A DNA stretch of 64,000 nt from Streptomyces gilvus (GTDB taxonomy: Bacteria > Actinomycetota > Actinomycetes > Streptomycetales > Streptomycetaceae). The notes beneath the pieces were generated by a model. The model was not told the origin of the DNA, made no database searches, and saw nothing but the letters and a program-made list of their open reading frames with translations. Below, piece by piece: positions 26,643 through 35,841 of this stretch (the first letter of the stretch is position 1; every line of letters begins with the position of its first letter). The stretch spans positions 1-64,000 of the forward strand of contig NZ_JAKWBE010000035.1 of the NCBI RefSeq assembly GCF_022513565.1, given 5' to 3'. Position numbers and translations under genes: made by a program.

Positions 26643-27067
26643 TCAGCCGCGCGCCGCATGCGTGACCGTCGCGGGGTCCACTCCGGTCAGTTCGACGATG
26701 CGGTGCGGCGGGACGCCGGCGGCGAGGGCGCGTCCGATGAGGTTGTCGCGGCCGTCGGAGCAGTCGCGGTAGGCGAGCAGCTCCTCCTCGACCCGCGCGA
26801 GCGGCTCGGATGTCAAGTAGTGGCGGACGCGGCTCAGTTCCTCGTCGCTGAGCGGGACGGGCAGCCGCTCGGCCCCCCTCGGGAATGGCCCCGGTCTCCT
26901 CCGGCGGCAGCAGTCGCAGATGCGGAGATGGGCGTGCTCTTCTGCGCGTCCAGCCACGCGCGTACGGCGGGCGTCTCCATGCAGGCGAGGTCGCCGACGG
27001 CGGCAGGGGGCACCCCGAGCGGCGCGGAGACGTCGCCGAGCAGGAACAGGTAGGCGTCATCAGTCAT
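26643..27067 (-). pseudogene. DUF6003 protein broken by two single-base insertions
   Basis: From ATG 27067 (AAGGAG site) the frame reads MTDDAYLFLLGDVSAPLG and METPAVRAWLDAQKSTP. Coding then continues in a second frame (PHLRLLPPEETGAIPEG) and again in the third (AERLPVPLSDEELSRVRHYL through VDPATVTHAARG). The three pieces join into one protein of about 141 residues of the DUF6003 type if one base is removed in each of two places: near 26920 (a CCC run on the coding strand) and at a six-G run near 26875. Two +1 changes in one short gene suggest either decay or consensus error in homopolymers. Confidence 0.7.
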
Positions 27068-27169
27068 CGTCGGCTCCTTCTCAACGGGGGCTGATCGGCG
27101 TCCCATTACCCCGCCGCGCCCGGATTACCGCGGCCTCACCGTGTCGAGCGCACCGGGGGTGTCGAAGCC

Positions 27170-27391
27170 TCATGCCGCGTCCGGCGCACGCCGTGCCGAC
27201 TCCGGTGCGGGCATGTCACGAGCCTTCTGCAGCCCGCCGGGGATCAGCTTCAGATGCCGCCGCGCATGCGCGTGCCGTGGGGGGCCGGGCGCCGCGGTCA
27301 GCCAGTCCTCGACACGGTCCATCAAGAGCAGCAGCCCACCGAGCAGGGGAACCACCAGCACCGCCACGACGATCACAACGCCACCCTCCAT
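27170..27391 (-). CDS. Small single-span membrane protein
   Basis: 73 residues from the ATG at 27391. One strong membrane helix (VVIVVAVLVVPLLGGLLLLM) is followed by a basic, proline-rich cytosolic tail (PPRHAHARRHLKLIPGGLQK). I do not recognise a family. The hydrophobic run and lack of alternatives support it as real; the function is unknown. Confidence 0.5.
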   Translation of the reverse strand: MEGGVVIVVAVLVVPLLGGLLLLMDRVEDWLTAAPGPPRHAHARRHLKLIPGGLQKARDMPAPESARRAPDAA

Positions 27392-27421
27392 CGGCTCCGG
27401 TGAACCCCGGGTGCCCGGCAT

Positions 27422-27723
27422 GGAGCGGCAGATCCGTCGGCGCGGTGTGAAGGTGCGGTGAAGTTGGGGCGAGCGTCGACTGTTGTGATCGTCTGCCAGG
27501 ATGCGGCCATGCCCACCCCGGTTGTTGAGTCCCTCGGGAACCTTCGCCGTGGTCAGCGACGATGAAGCCGAGGAGTTCGGGCTGGGGCGTCGGGTGAAGT
27601 TGCCGCGGCGAGCATGAGGGAGCGGCGGCTACTCGGCCGCCTGACCGTCAGCTGCGTCGAACTCACCGGTCCGCGATCACCTCACCGCACCCGCCGCTGC
27701 CGAAGGGACCGAGGGGCGGGTGC
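27422..27723. other. Intergenic, no gene supported
   Basis: About 300 bases without a convincing coding frame. A stretch near 27551-27615 reads VVSDDEAEEFGLGRRVKLPR before a stop, which looks like the end of a gene, but I cannot name a family. Confidence 0.3.
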
Positions 27724-30072
27724 CTACGCGGGCAGCCCCCAGCGCGGTGCGTCCTGATTCGGTGGAACGGGAGTGATGGTCAGATCGGGGTGGTCGCCGC
27801 GGGCGATGATGAGCGCGGTCTCGCCCTTGCGCAGCGCGATCCTGATCGCGCCGTCACCGGCTTGCGTGTACCGGAGCGGGCGACCCCGTTCGTCGCGCAC
27901 CTCGACCGGTCCGTCGATGCCGTGTCGTACGACGCAGGAGGCGCCGGCTTCGCTGTGCACCCGGACCCAGCGCGTGGTCCCGGACTGGCGGCGGGCGCTG
28001 AGCAGGAAGGCGCCCTGGGTGCGGAAGTCGTGCACGACCAGGTCCGCCCAGGCGGCGGGCAGCGCGGGGAAGACCCGGATGGTGCCGCCCCAGGACTGGC
28101 AGATCATGTCGTGCAGGGACTGGGCCGCCGACAGGGGAGTCTCGATCACCGGGCCCGACTCCTGGTACATGGTGTTGGGCTGGATGAAGCGGGTCATGAG
28201 TTGGTCGAGGTAGTGCAGGGCGTCGTCGCCCTTGCCCAGCAGCGCCGACATCGAGGCCGCGCCCGTGAAGGTGTAGCCCTGCAGGGCGCCTTCGAACCCG
28301 ACCCAGTGGGCCAGTGACCTCTCGATGAGGGCGCGTTCGTCGGGGGTGCGGCCGGTCACCTCGTAGAGGGGGTAGACCGCGAGCAGATGCGAGTAGTGGC
28401 GGTGCGACTTCGCGAACGGGATGTCCGCGCCGATCATGAAGCCGTTGGCGTCCGTGGGGTACGGCACGCGTTTGGCCAGCACTTCCCGCCAACGGGGCAC
28501 CAAGGGGTCGTCGAGACCGAGGAGTTCGGCCGATTCGACGAGGGTGCGGCAGCCCCAGGTCAGCAGCATCAGGTCGTAGTTGCAGTCCCGGGAGTCGCCG
28601 CCGTACTCCGGAGAGAAGGTGGCGGGCAGGTGGAGTCTGCCGTCGGGGCCGGGCTCGAGGAAGTGCAGGTAGTAATTGACGGCCTTGCGGAGGAGAGGGA
28701 AGAGGACGTCGCGCAGGATGGCGGTGTCCATGGTGTGGCGGTAGCTGAGCCACACGTTGTGCAACGCCCAGGTCAGATCGCCGACTTCGGGGGTGGGCGG
28801 GTCCTGACCCGGGATGCCGACGCCGTAGCCCATGAGCGGGCTGGCCGCGCCGTTGACCAGGTGAGGATCGGTGGTGCGGGGGATGCCGAGCGAGTCGCTC
28901 CGGTACGGCTGCGCCACCTCGGCGGCGAGGTTGTCCCGGTACTCGCTCAACGCCCGTGTGATGGCGTCGAGTTCAAGGTGGTTGGAGCCATGGATGAGCC
29001 AGTACTCGAGCTGGGCGTTGAGGTTCCACCAGGTGTTGGGCCACGGGGTCGGCTCCAGCCACGGGCCGCTGGTGGCCATCACGGGGGCGTCGCGGCGGGC
29101 GGCGGAGGCGGTCTTGTACAGCTGGATCCAGTAGAAGCGCTGCATGCGGGCATCGGGCAGGGACAGGAAGCTCTTGCGGTAATAGGCGTGCCACCAGGCC
29201 CGGTGGGTGAGTGCGAGAGCGTCGTAGGGAAGGTGGGCGGTGGTGCGGATCGACCTGAGCGCCCGGTTCAGGGCCGTGGTCTGCGGATAGGAGTGCGCGA
29301 CGTGCACGTACAGCGTGCGCCTTCGGCCGGTGGAGCGCTGGCGCCATGCGGTGACGTGCTGGCCGCCCGACAACAGCGGCTGGACGGCGGCGCTGACTCC
29401 GTCGTGGTCGGCGACCTGGGCGGGAGGGTTGCCTCGGTAGCCGTCCGGGAGGGGTTTGAAGGCGGCTCGTGGGCTGATCGCGTCGGCGGGATGGAAGACC
29501 CAGCGGAAGTCGCGCTCGCCCTCGCTCGGTGTCACTTCCACCACCAGGACCGAGCGGTCGTTGTGGACCAGGGCACGCAGCGCCAACGTGCCCTTCTCGG
29601 TGGTCAGTGTGCCGGTCAACTCGGCGTCGTGCAGCGACAGCCGCCAGTCGATGCCGGTGATCGCTCCCACCGGTTCCAGGGTGAAGTAGCCGATGGGCAG
29701 TCGGGCCAGGCCGAAGAGGGAACCGAACTCGGGACGATGGTCCTGGACTTCGGAGTGCTGGACGTTGAAGCGCACGGCCGTCGTGGTGGCGCCCGGCTCG
29801 GCGTAGATGCCGGAGCCGAGGAAGCCGTTGCCGAGGAACGGGCCTTCGTACCAGGCCGTCGGCATCCGCTGCCACACCATGTCCGCGTCGTCGAGAACGG
29901 AGCGCCAGGGGTCGGAGGTGTGTGCGGGATTCCTGGCGGACGCCGTCGCCTCGTTCTCGTCGGCCGATGCCTGGGGGGCGGCCAGTCCCGCCGTCAGAAG
30001 CGCGCCGCTCAGGGCTGATCCGGTGGCGAGGACGGAGCGTCTGGACGGATCGGACACGGAGCGATGGGACAC
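27724..30072 (-). CDS. Tat-exported GH95-like (alpha-L-fucosidase-type) glycosidase
   Basis: 782 residues. PSRRSVLATGSALSGALLTA is a twin-arginine signal, and cleavage follows APQASADE. An N-terminal beta-sandwich (NGFLGSGIYAEPGATTTAVR) leads into an (alpha/alpha)6 barrel with MQRFYWIQLYKTASAARRDA, PWPNTWWNLNAQLEYWLIHG, LPATFSPEYGGDSRDCNYD and a C-terminal jelly roll. The order and the SPEYGG/NYDL acid motif fit clan GH-L enzymes such as GH95; a fucosidase or galactosidase acting on plant glycans is likely but unproven. It has its own strong promoter (30120-30148). Confidence 0.8.
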   Translation of the reverse strand: MSHRSVSDPSRRSVLATGSALSGALLTAGLAAPQASADENEATASARNPAHTSDPWRSVLDDADMVWQRMPTAWYEGPFLGNGFLGSGIYAEPGATTTAVRFNVQHSEVQDHRPEFGSLFGLARLPIGYFTLEPVGAITGIDWRLSLHDAELTGTLTTEKGTLALRALVHNDRSVLVVEVTPSEGERDFRWVFHPADAISPRAAFKPLPDGYRGNPPAQVADHDGVSAAVQPLLSGGQHVTAWRQRSTGRRRTLYVHVAHSYPQTTALNRALRSIRTTAHLPYDALALTHRAWWHAYYRKSFLSLPDARMQRFYWIQLYKTASAARRDAPVMATSGPWLEPTPWPNTWWNLNAQLEYWLIHGSNHLELDAITRALSEYRDNLAAEVAQPYRSDSLGIPRTTDPHLVNGAASPLMGYGVGIPGQDPPTPEVGDLTWALHNVWLSYRHTMDTAILRDVLFPLLRKAVNYYLHFLEPGPDGRLHLPATFSPEYGGDSRDCNYDLMLLTWGCRTLVESAELLGLDDPLVPRWREVLAKRVPYPTDANGFMIGADIPFAKSHRHYSHLLAVYPLYEVTGRTPDERALIERSLAHWVGFEGALQGYTFTGAASMSALLGKGDDALHYLDQLMTRFIQPNTMYQESGPVIETPLSAAQSLHDMICQSWGGTIRVFPALPAAWADLVVHDFRTQGAFLLSARRQSGTTRWVRVHSEAGASCVVRHGIDGPVEVRDERGRPLRYTQAGDGAIRIALRKGETALIIARGDHPDLTITPVPPNQDAPRWGLPA

Positions 30073-30119
30073 GACGCCTCCAGACGGCTCTGTGATTCAT
30101 CGGATCTATCTCGCGATGG

Positions 30120-30148
30120 AACATAGGGTTGCGACTGGGGAGTGTCAA
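30120..30148 (-). promoter_or_regulatory. Sigma-70-type promoter of the GH95-like gene
   Basis: On the minus strand TTGACA (30148-30143) and TATGTT (30125-30120) are separated by exactly 17 bases, a near-consensus housekeeping promoter about 50 bases before the start codon. Between -10 and the gene lies GATAGATCCGATGAATC, an imperfect dyad that could be a repressor site. Confidence 0.65.
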
Positions 30149-30276
30149 CAGAGCGGAAGAGGCCCGACGTATCGAAGGGGCCGCAGAGCTTGTTATGACC
30201 ACCGTCATAACCCATGCTTGGTGCCGGCAGCCCACTGGACGACGCGTGTCCGGATCGACCGGCAGGAGGGTGCGGC

Positions 30277-31143
30277 ATGGGGACGAGAGCGGCACGGGCG
30301 ATGTGGGAACGGCTTGAACCGGTCCACGATCTCGTCTACTTCGCACCCGAAGCCCGCCGGGCCGCCGTCGAGCTCGGGATGCGCGGATTCTGGATGGGCT
30401 ACTTCGCCCTGCGTGCGGCTCCGCTCGGCGCCGCACCCGCCTCGGTCGTCACCGCGTGCTTCTACGTCTTCCATCCCGAGCGCGTGGCACGGGCGCTCCC
30501 GGACGCCTGGCGGTACGCCGCCCCACCGGATGTCCTGGCGGCGCGTGAACACGCCGTGGGGGCGGCCATGACGCGCATGTTCGGCCCCGATGTCATCACC
30601 TCGGAGGGCCTGGCCGAGGCCGCGGACCTGGCATGGAACGCCGCGGAAGCCGCCGACACCGCCGGACGGCCGCTGGCCGCCGCCAACCAGGCCCTCGACC
30701 GCCCCCAGCTGCCGCACACCCGTCTCTGGCAGGCCCTGACCACCTTGCGCGAGCACCGCGGTGACGGACACGTCGCCACGCTCGTCGGCCATCGCCTCTC
30801 CCCCGTCGCGGCCATGGCCCTGAAGGCCGCGAGCGGGGATTCCGACGCCGCGCTGCTGCGTGAGGGCCGCAAGTGGGATCTGGCGGACTGGGCCGCGGCC
30901 GAGGCGGACCTGCGGAAGCGGGGCTGGCTGACGGAGGACGGGGCGCTGACCGCGGAAGGCACGGCGGCCCATGACGCCGTCGAGGAACAGACCGATTCCC
31001 TCGCCGAACAGCCCTGGCAGGTCCTCGGCCGGGAAGCCACCGCACGTCTCGCCGAGTTGCTCACGCCGTTGGCCGCGGCGGTACGGACGTCGGGACTGCT
31101 GCCCTCCGGCAACCCCGTCGGGCTCACCGACACCACCGTATGA
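30277..31143 (+). CDS. SCO6745/SalK-like family protein
   Basis: 288 residues with GGAGGG before the ATG at 30277. It has the conserved pattern of the SCO6745 family: WERLEPVHDLVYFAPEAR, LGMRGFWMGYFALRAAPLGA, CFYVFHPERVARALPDAWRY, then HVATLVGHRLSPVAAMAL and a winged-helix-like end (ADLRKRGWLTEDGALTAEGT). The family is helical, without a proven biochemical role. The C-terminal half looks like a winged helix related to MarR/SalK proteins. It is divergent from the GH95-like gene. Confidence 0.85.
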   Translation: MGTRAARAMWERLEPVHDLVYFAPEARRAAVELGMRGFWMGYFALRAAPLGAAPASVVTACFYVFHPERVARALPDAWRYAAPPDVLAAREHAVGAAMTRMFGPDVITSEGLAEAADLAWNAAEAADTAGRPLAAANQALDRPQLPHTRLWQALTTLREHRGDGHVATLVGHRLSPVAAMALKAASGDSDAALLREGRKWDLADWAAAEADLRKRGWLTEDGALTAEGTAAHDAVEEQTDSLAEQPWQVLGREATARLAELLTPLAAAVRTSGLLPSGNPVGLTDTTV

Positions 31144-31379
31144 GTGTGGCGGGAGGCGAGCGCGGTAGTCGCGAGGAAGCACCACAGGAGTCGTAACAGG
31201 ACCGTCGGACGTCCATGTGGTCGTCCCCGCCACTCCCCGGCCGGTACGCCCGCGGCGTACCACCGCCGTGGATCTCTTCGGCGGTCGGTGAACATGCGTG
31301 GACTGGCCACAGCGGGTGCGCGTCCCGCTGGTGGCCAGTCCGTCGCACGGGGCCTTTCCGACGACCGGGGCGGAGGGGC

Positions 31380-31892
31380 TCAGCCCTCGGTGCGGGCGGG
31401 CAGGCGCCAGCCCGGGCGGGGGAAGTGGCAGGTGTAGCCGTCGGGGTAGCGCTCCAGGTAGTCCTGGTGCTCGGGCTCGGCTTCCCAGAAGGGGCCGACC
31501 GGCTCGACCTCGGTGACGACCTTGCCCGGCCACAGACCGGAGGCGTCCACGTCGGCGATGGTGTCCTCGGCGATGCGCTTCTGCTCGTCGTCGACGTAGT
31601 AGATCGCGGAGCGGTAGCTCAGGCCGATGTCGTTGCCCTGGCGGTTCTTGGTGCTCGGGTCGTGGATCTGGAAGAAGAACTCCAGGAGGGTGCGGTAGTC
31701 GGTCTTCTCGGGGTCGTAGAGGATCTCGATGGCCTCCGCGTGGGTGCCGTGGTTGCGGTACGTCGCGTTCGGCACGTCTCCCCCGGTGTATCCGACCCGG
31801 GTCGCGGTCACGCCCGGGAGCCGGCGGATCAGGTCCTGCATGCCCCAGAAGCATCCGCCCGCCAGCACGGCCCGCTGCGTCTGTGCCGCCAT
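31380..31892 (-). CDS. msrA: Peptide-methionine (S)-S-oxide reductase
   Basis: 170 residues; GGGAGGAG precedes the ATG at 31892. The active-site GGCFWG (VLAGGCFWGMQDLIRR), substrate residues in TRVGYTGGDVPNATYRNHGT and HAEAIEILYDPEK are intact. It repairs oxidised methionine in the cytosol using thioredoxin. Downstream sequence to 31144 has no other gene. Confidence 0.95.
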   Translation of the reverse strand: MAAQTQRAVLAGGCFWGMQDLIRRLPGVTATRVGYTGGDVPNATYRNHGTHAEAIEILYDPEKTDYRTLLEFFFQIHDPSTKNRQGNDIGLSYRSAIYYVDDEQKRIAEDTIADVDASGLWPGKVVTEVEPVGPFWEAEPEHQDYLERYPDGYTCHFPRPGWRLPARTEG

Positions 31893-32072
31893 GTCGGCTC
31901 CTCCCATCGTCTGTCGCCTCGGTCAGGCTCATCGCCCATGCCGTCGGCGTCCCGTCCTTGTGCGTACAACAGCGCACGGAGGGCGTGAACAATTCCTCGC
32001 ACGGCCTCATCCGGAGCGGTCCCGCGCGGACATCAATGCCACGATCGGGGGTACCCCCAGCATCGGAGGCTG

Positions 32073-32432
32073 ATGATGTTCGAGGCAGGCGACATCCGCG
32101 AATGGCGCGGACACGATGTGGTCGACCCCAGTGGCCACAAGATCGGCACCCTGGAAGCGGTCTACGTGGACACCGGCACCGACCTACCCTTCTTCGCGAC
32201 GGTCACCGTGGGTCTGCCCACCCGTCGCCGCCTGGTGTTCGTTCCCCTGTCCGGCGCGACCGTCGGTCCCGGGTACCTCAGGATCACCCATCCCAAGGAC
32301 GTGGTGAAGAAGGCCCCCACCATCGACACCGACGGCGAACTGCCGGCCACCGACGAGCCGGACATCTTCGCGCACTACGAGCTCGACTACTCGACCGGGG
32401 CGGGCGGCGAACGCCGTCTCGCCCGCCGCTGA
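32073..32432 (+). CDS. PRC-barrel domain protein
   Basis: 119 residues; ATG at 32073 or the next codon (32076), both close behind GGAGG. IREWRGHDVVDPSGHKIGTL and LEAVYVDTGTDLPFFATVTV form the PRC-barrel, followed by RRRLVFVPLSGATVGPGYLR. The fold is a small beta-barrel adapter seen in RimM, photosynthetic reaction centres and stress proteins of actinobacteria. It sits 25 bases before a tiny membrane protein gene, probably the same transcript. Confidence 0.88.
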   Translation: MMFEAGDIREWRGHDVVDPSGHKIGTLEAVYVDTGTDLPFFATVTVGLPTRRRLVFVPLSGATVGPGYLRITHPKDVVKKAPTIDTDGELPATDEPDIFAHYELDYSTGAGGERRLARR

Positions 32433-32457
32433 CCCCCCGAAACCGCCGGGAGCGCCG

Positions 32458-32631
32458 ATGAGTCTGTTCCTGCTCCTCATCCTCGTGGCCCTCGTTCTGG
32501 GCATCATCGGATTCGCCGCACACGGCCTCTTCTACCTGCTGATCATCGGCGCCGTCCTGCTCCTCGCCGACCTCGCGTACGCGGCCATGCGCTTCCGCCG
32601 CGGCGGACGCAGGCACCGCATCGCACGCTGA
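32458..32631 (+). CDS. Very small hydrophobic membrane protein
   Basis: 57 residues, after GGGAG. Two membrane helices (LFLLLILVALVLGIIGFAA and LFYLLIIGAVLLLADLAYAA) end in a basic tail (RFRRGGRRHRIAR). Such two-helix proteins are common next to stress genes in Streptomyces. The function is unknown. It resembles the protein at 39573-39743 in size and layout. Confidence 0.78.
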   Translation: MSLFLLLILVALVLGIIGFAAHGLFYLLIIGAVLLLADLAYAAMRFRRGGRRHRIAR

Positions 32632-32639
32632 CCCGGCAT

Positions 32640-33064
32640 CGGAGAGGAGCTCTCCGGCGACGAGGCGCCGACCGCGCTGCGGCACCACGGCGGTGCGCGC
32701 CTGCTGATGGACTCCTTCGCCCGGTTCCACTACGCCGACGGAACGCGTCCTCGGTGACATCGTGCCCGGCGCCGGCGCCCAGGTGCTGCACGAGGCGTTC
32801 ACGACGACGCGGCGCGGCGCGCACGGCGGTGTCTGGAGCAGCCTCGCACTGTGGCTGGGACTGGCCTTCGCTCTGCTGAACCTCGCCTCCGCGATTTCGT
32901 GGCCGGCAAGGCGGTCGGTGAGGCCGTCGCCGAGGTCCTGGGCGCGCGCCGGGTGCGAACGGCCGGTGGTGGGACGCGCTGGAGGTACCGGTGGGGCTGG
33001 CGCTCGCGTGGATCGCGTCGGCGGTGATCTTCCGATGGACACCCCGACCCAGGGCCCGGGCCCT
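32640..33064 (+). pseudogene. YihY/BrkB-family membrane protein, decayed
   Basis: Fragments in different frames match one membrane protein family: GARLLMDSFARFHYADG near 32690, then IVPGAGAQVLHEAFTTTRRG and VWSSLALWLGLAFALLNLAS (about 32760-32890), and finally VGLALAWIASAVIFRWTPRP near 32985-33050. The order is correct for YihY/BrkB (formerly RNase BN-like), but large blocks between the pieces are missing and the frame changes, so no protein can be made. It follows the two-helix protein gene directly. Confidence 0.6.
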
Positions 33065-33096
33065 GACCCCCGCCGGCCGTCACAGCCCGTCAGGCG

Positions 33097-34053
33097 TCAC
33101 CCGTCCCGCAACGTCCGCTGCGGTGAGCGGCCGTAGGCCTGGCGGTACAGGCTCGCGAAGCGGCCGGCGTGGTGGAAGCCCCAGCGGGCGGCGACGTCGG
33201 TGACCGTGGCTCCGCGGGTGGGGTCGGCGTCGGTCAGGTCCTGGTGGGCGTGGGCGAGACGGATCCGGCGCAGGTGGGCGAGGGGGGTGGTGTCCAGATG
33301 GCGGCGGAAGGCGTACTGGAGCGCGCGGACGGTGACATGGGCGGCGGCGGCGATGTCGGCGACCGTGAGGGGCTCGTCCGCGTGGTCGTCCATGTAGGAC
33401 AGCGCCCGGCGCAGGGCCACCGGGTGGGCGTCCAGGCGGTCGGAGGAGGTCGGCTCGGCGACGGCGGTGTTGGGGAAGGTGGCCAGCACGGTCGCCGCCA
33501 GGTGTTGTGCCGCCGTGGAGACGATCAGCGGATGCTCGCTGACCCCGGGGTCCGCCAGGACGTGGTCGCGCAGGTAGCTGATCGTGTGCGTGAGCCGCTG
33601 CCCGGCAGCCGGGGAGAACGGCCGGTGACCGGTCAGCCGTACCGGCGCACCACCGGACCCGCCGTCTGCGGCCACCTGCGACAACACGTCCGGGTCGAGC
33701 ATCGTGATGTTGTAGCGGGCGCTGCAGATGCGTCCCGCGTACGGCAGCTCGGGCGGTGCGAAGGACACCACGTCACCGGGGCCGAAGGCGTCCTCGACGC
33801 CCTGGTAGCGGTGGTCCTGGATGGTGCCCTCGTGGACCAGGCAGAGGCAGATCCGCCCCAGCGGGGTGACCGCGTAGCTCATGTCGAAGTCGAGGTCGAG
33901 CTCGTCGACCGTGACGGGGCCGAGGGTGCTGCGGCTGATCCGGGCGCGGCTGCTGTCCTGGCTGCCGTTGCCGATGTGCATCTTGGCGTAGGCGCGGCTG
34001 AGGAACTCCTCGGTCCGGCCGAGGTCGTCGCTGTCGAAGGTGAGCGTCTGCAC
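33097..34053 (-). CDS. AraC-family transcriptional regulator
   Basis: 318 residues. The N-terminal cupin-like sensing domain (about 1-170, LGRICLCLVHEGTIQDH) resembles the AraC-binding-like (AraC_binding_2) type. The C-terminal double HTH reads DHADEPLTVADIAAAAHVTV, RALQYAFRRHLDTTPLAHLR and TVTDVAARWGFHHAGRFASL with the signature end YRQAYGRSPQRTL. The ligand and targets are unknown; it is divergent from the ANTAR gene. Confidence 0.9.
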   Translation of the reverse strand: MQTLTFDSDDLGRTEEFLSRAYAKMHIGNGSQDSSRARISRSTLGPVTVDELDLDFDMSYAVTPLGRICLCLVHEGTIQDHRYQGVEDAFGPGDVVSFAPPELPYAGRICSARYNITMLDPDVLSQVAADGGSGGAPVRLTGHRPFSPAAGQRLTHTISYLRDHVLADPGVSEHPLIVSTAAQHLAATVLATFPNTAVAEPTSSDRLDAHPVALRRALSYMDDHADEPLTVADIAAAAHVTVRALQYAFRRHLDTTPLAHLRRIRLAHAHQDLTDADPTRGATVTDVAARWGFHHAGRFASLYRQAYGRSPQRTLRDG

Positions 34054-34300
34054 GTCAGCCTTCTCCCCTCACTGATGAAACGACCCGTCACCGCAGGTCA
34101 GACGGTCTTCGCGGGTGCCTGCAACCGAGTGTGCGCCGTCGGGAACAGGCGGGTTTCGTTTTCTGGCTACTGCCCCGGTGAGTCTTCGTTATACGGCTGG
34201 CACCCGTGATCAGTGCGACGGAGGGTGGAGCGGAGTGACTCGGTGCTGACGTCCGCCGCGGGTGCGGCTCTGTGAGCAGGGAACGGGAAGGCAGCCTCAC

Positions 34301-34729
34301 ATGGCCCCACCAGACGACGCGGTGGACAAGATCGCCGCGCTCCAGGAGGAGGTCGACCAGCTGCGGCAGGCGCTGGTGTCGCATGCCGCGGTCGACCAGG
34401 CGATCGGGGTGCTGATGGCCGCGGCGCGTCTGCGTTCTCAGGAGGGCTGGGAGGTGCTGCAGTTCGTCTCCCAGCACACCAACATCAAGCTCAGGGAGAT
34501 CGCCCAGCACGTCCTGCGGTGGGCGGAGGACGGTGAGCTTCCCGACGCCGTCCGTACCACCCTCCACACCGCGGTGATCAGGACCCGGCGGCAGCGGCTC
34601 AGGTCCGCTTCCCGCTCCGATCAGGGCGGGAGGGCCGGACAGCAGCGTCGGCGATCGGCGTACGACTCGCGCATGGACGGCTCCGTGTGGTCCGGCGAGA
34701 CCGCCGAGATCTGCGACTGGGGCGGGTAG
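34301..34729 (+). CDS. ANTAR-domain RNA-binding antiterminator-type protein
   Basis: 142 residues from ATG at 34301 (an upstream GTG at 34262 would add 13). A coiled N-terminus (IAALQEEVDQLRQALVSHAA) leads into the ANTAR three-helix bundle (VDQAIGVLMAAARLRSQEGW, EVLQFVSQHTNIKLREIAQH). ANTAR domains bind paired RNA hairpins and prevent termination. There is no GAF or receiver domain, so the sensor must be separate. The basic C-terminal tail (TRRQRLRSASR) may aid RNA binding. Confidence 0.85.
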   Translation: MAPPDDAVDKIAALQEEVDQLRQALVSHAAVDQAIGVLMAAARLRSQEGWEVLQFVSQHTNIKLREIAQHVLRWAEDGELPDAVRTTLHTAVIRTRRQRLRSASRSDQGGRAGQQRRRSAYDSRMDGSVWSGETAEICDWGG

Positions 34730-34828
34730 CCGGCCCGGGCGGTCGTCGGCGGCAGGGCGGCTTTTCGGGGCCTGGGAACCGGGAACCCAGTGGCCTGTGC
34801 GTACCGCCCGGACGATCAGGAGGCCGGC

Positions 34829-35719
34829 ATGAGTGACGAGCAGCGCGTGCAGCAGGACCCGACCACCCAGCATCCCCGGCCCGAGTTCCCCTCGCAGGAC
34901 CAGCCGCATCCGGGCTGGACCGGGCCGATGGACCCGCCGCCCGACCACGGTGAGGAGTCCTATCGCGGCACCGGCCGCCTCTCGGGCCGTAGGACGGTGA
35001 TCACGGGCGGGGACTCCGGTATCGGACGGGCTGTGGCCCTGGCCTTCGCGCGTGAGGGTGCGGACGTGCTGTTCACGCATCTGGAGGCGGAAGCGGACGA
35101 CGCGCGGGAGACGGCGCGGCTGGTGGAGGACGCGGGCCGCAAGGCGGTCGCCGTGGCGTGCGACATCCGCGAGGAGGACAACTGCCGGGCGCTGGTCGAC
35201 CGGGCCGTCGCGGAGTTCGGGCACATCGACGTCCTGGTGAACAACGCGGCCTTCCAGATGTCGCAGCCCGACGGCATCGAGGCCATCACCACCGAGCAGT
35301 TCGACCGCGTCATGCGGACGAACCTGTACGGGATGTTCTGGCTGACCAAGTTCGCCCTGCCACACATTCCGGGAGGCGGCAGCGTCATCAACTCCACGTC
35401 CGTGCAGGCGTACAAGCCCAGTCCGCATCTGCTGGACTACGCGATGACCAAGGGCGCGATCGTCACCTTCACTCAGGGGCTGGCCCAGATGGTCGCGGAG
35501 CGCGGCATCCGCGTCAACGCCGTCGCGCCCGGGCCGGTGTGGACGCCGTTGATCCCGGCCACGATGCCGGACCCGGCCAAGTTCGGCAAACAGGCCCCCA
35601 TGGGCCGTCCCGCGCAGCCCGCCGAACTGGCCCCGGCGTACGTCTGTCTCGCCTCCCAGGAAGCGAGCTTCATCACCGCGGAGATCCTCAACGCGACCGG
35701 CGGCACGCCGCTGCCGTGA
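34829..35719 (+). CDS. General-stress-type short-chain dehydrogenase (YdaD/YghA-like)
   Basis: 296 residues, with AGGAGG before the ATG at 34829. A proline-rich leader (QHPRPEFPSQDQPHPGWTGP) typical of the general stress SDR subfamily precedes TVITGGDSGIGRAVALAFAR, VLVNNAAFQM, the catalytic Ser/Tyr/Lys region (INSTSVQAYKPSPHLLDYAM, TKGA) and the C-terminal TGGTPLP. These enzymes are induced by salt or ethanol stress in bacilli under SigB; the substrate is unknown. Stress control here is inferred from family and neighbours. Confidence 0.88.
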   Translation: MSDEQRVQQDPTTQHPRPEFPSQDQPHPGWTGPMDPPPDHGEESYRGTGRLSGRRTVITGGDSGIGRAVALAFAREGADVLFTHLEAEADDARETARLVEDAGRKAVAVACDIREEDNCRALVDRAVAEFGHIDVLVNNAAFQMSQPDGIEAITTEQFDRVMRTNLYGMFWLTKFALPHIPGGGSVINSTSVQAYKPSPHLLDYAMTKGAIVTFTQGLAQMVAERGIRVNAVAPGPVWTPLIPATMPDPAKFGKQAPMGRPAQPAELAPAYVCLASQEASFITAEILNATGGTPLP

Positions 35720-35841
35720 CTCGCTTCGAGCGTGGTCTCCGACCTTCACGGCGGAGGCCCCGCCCGGCCGGCCGACCCTGCGGGCGGCCCCGGCCGCGAC
35801 TTGGGGCTCGCCGCGGCCCGCGTCCTCGGCGCGGACTGCTG

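Noticed and set aside
34762..34786. Possible SigB-type promoter (GGGAAC boxes) before the stress SDR
   Set aside because: Spacing to any GNNT box was 11 or 18, outside the accepted 14-16 range.
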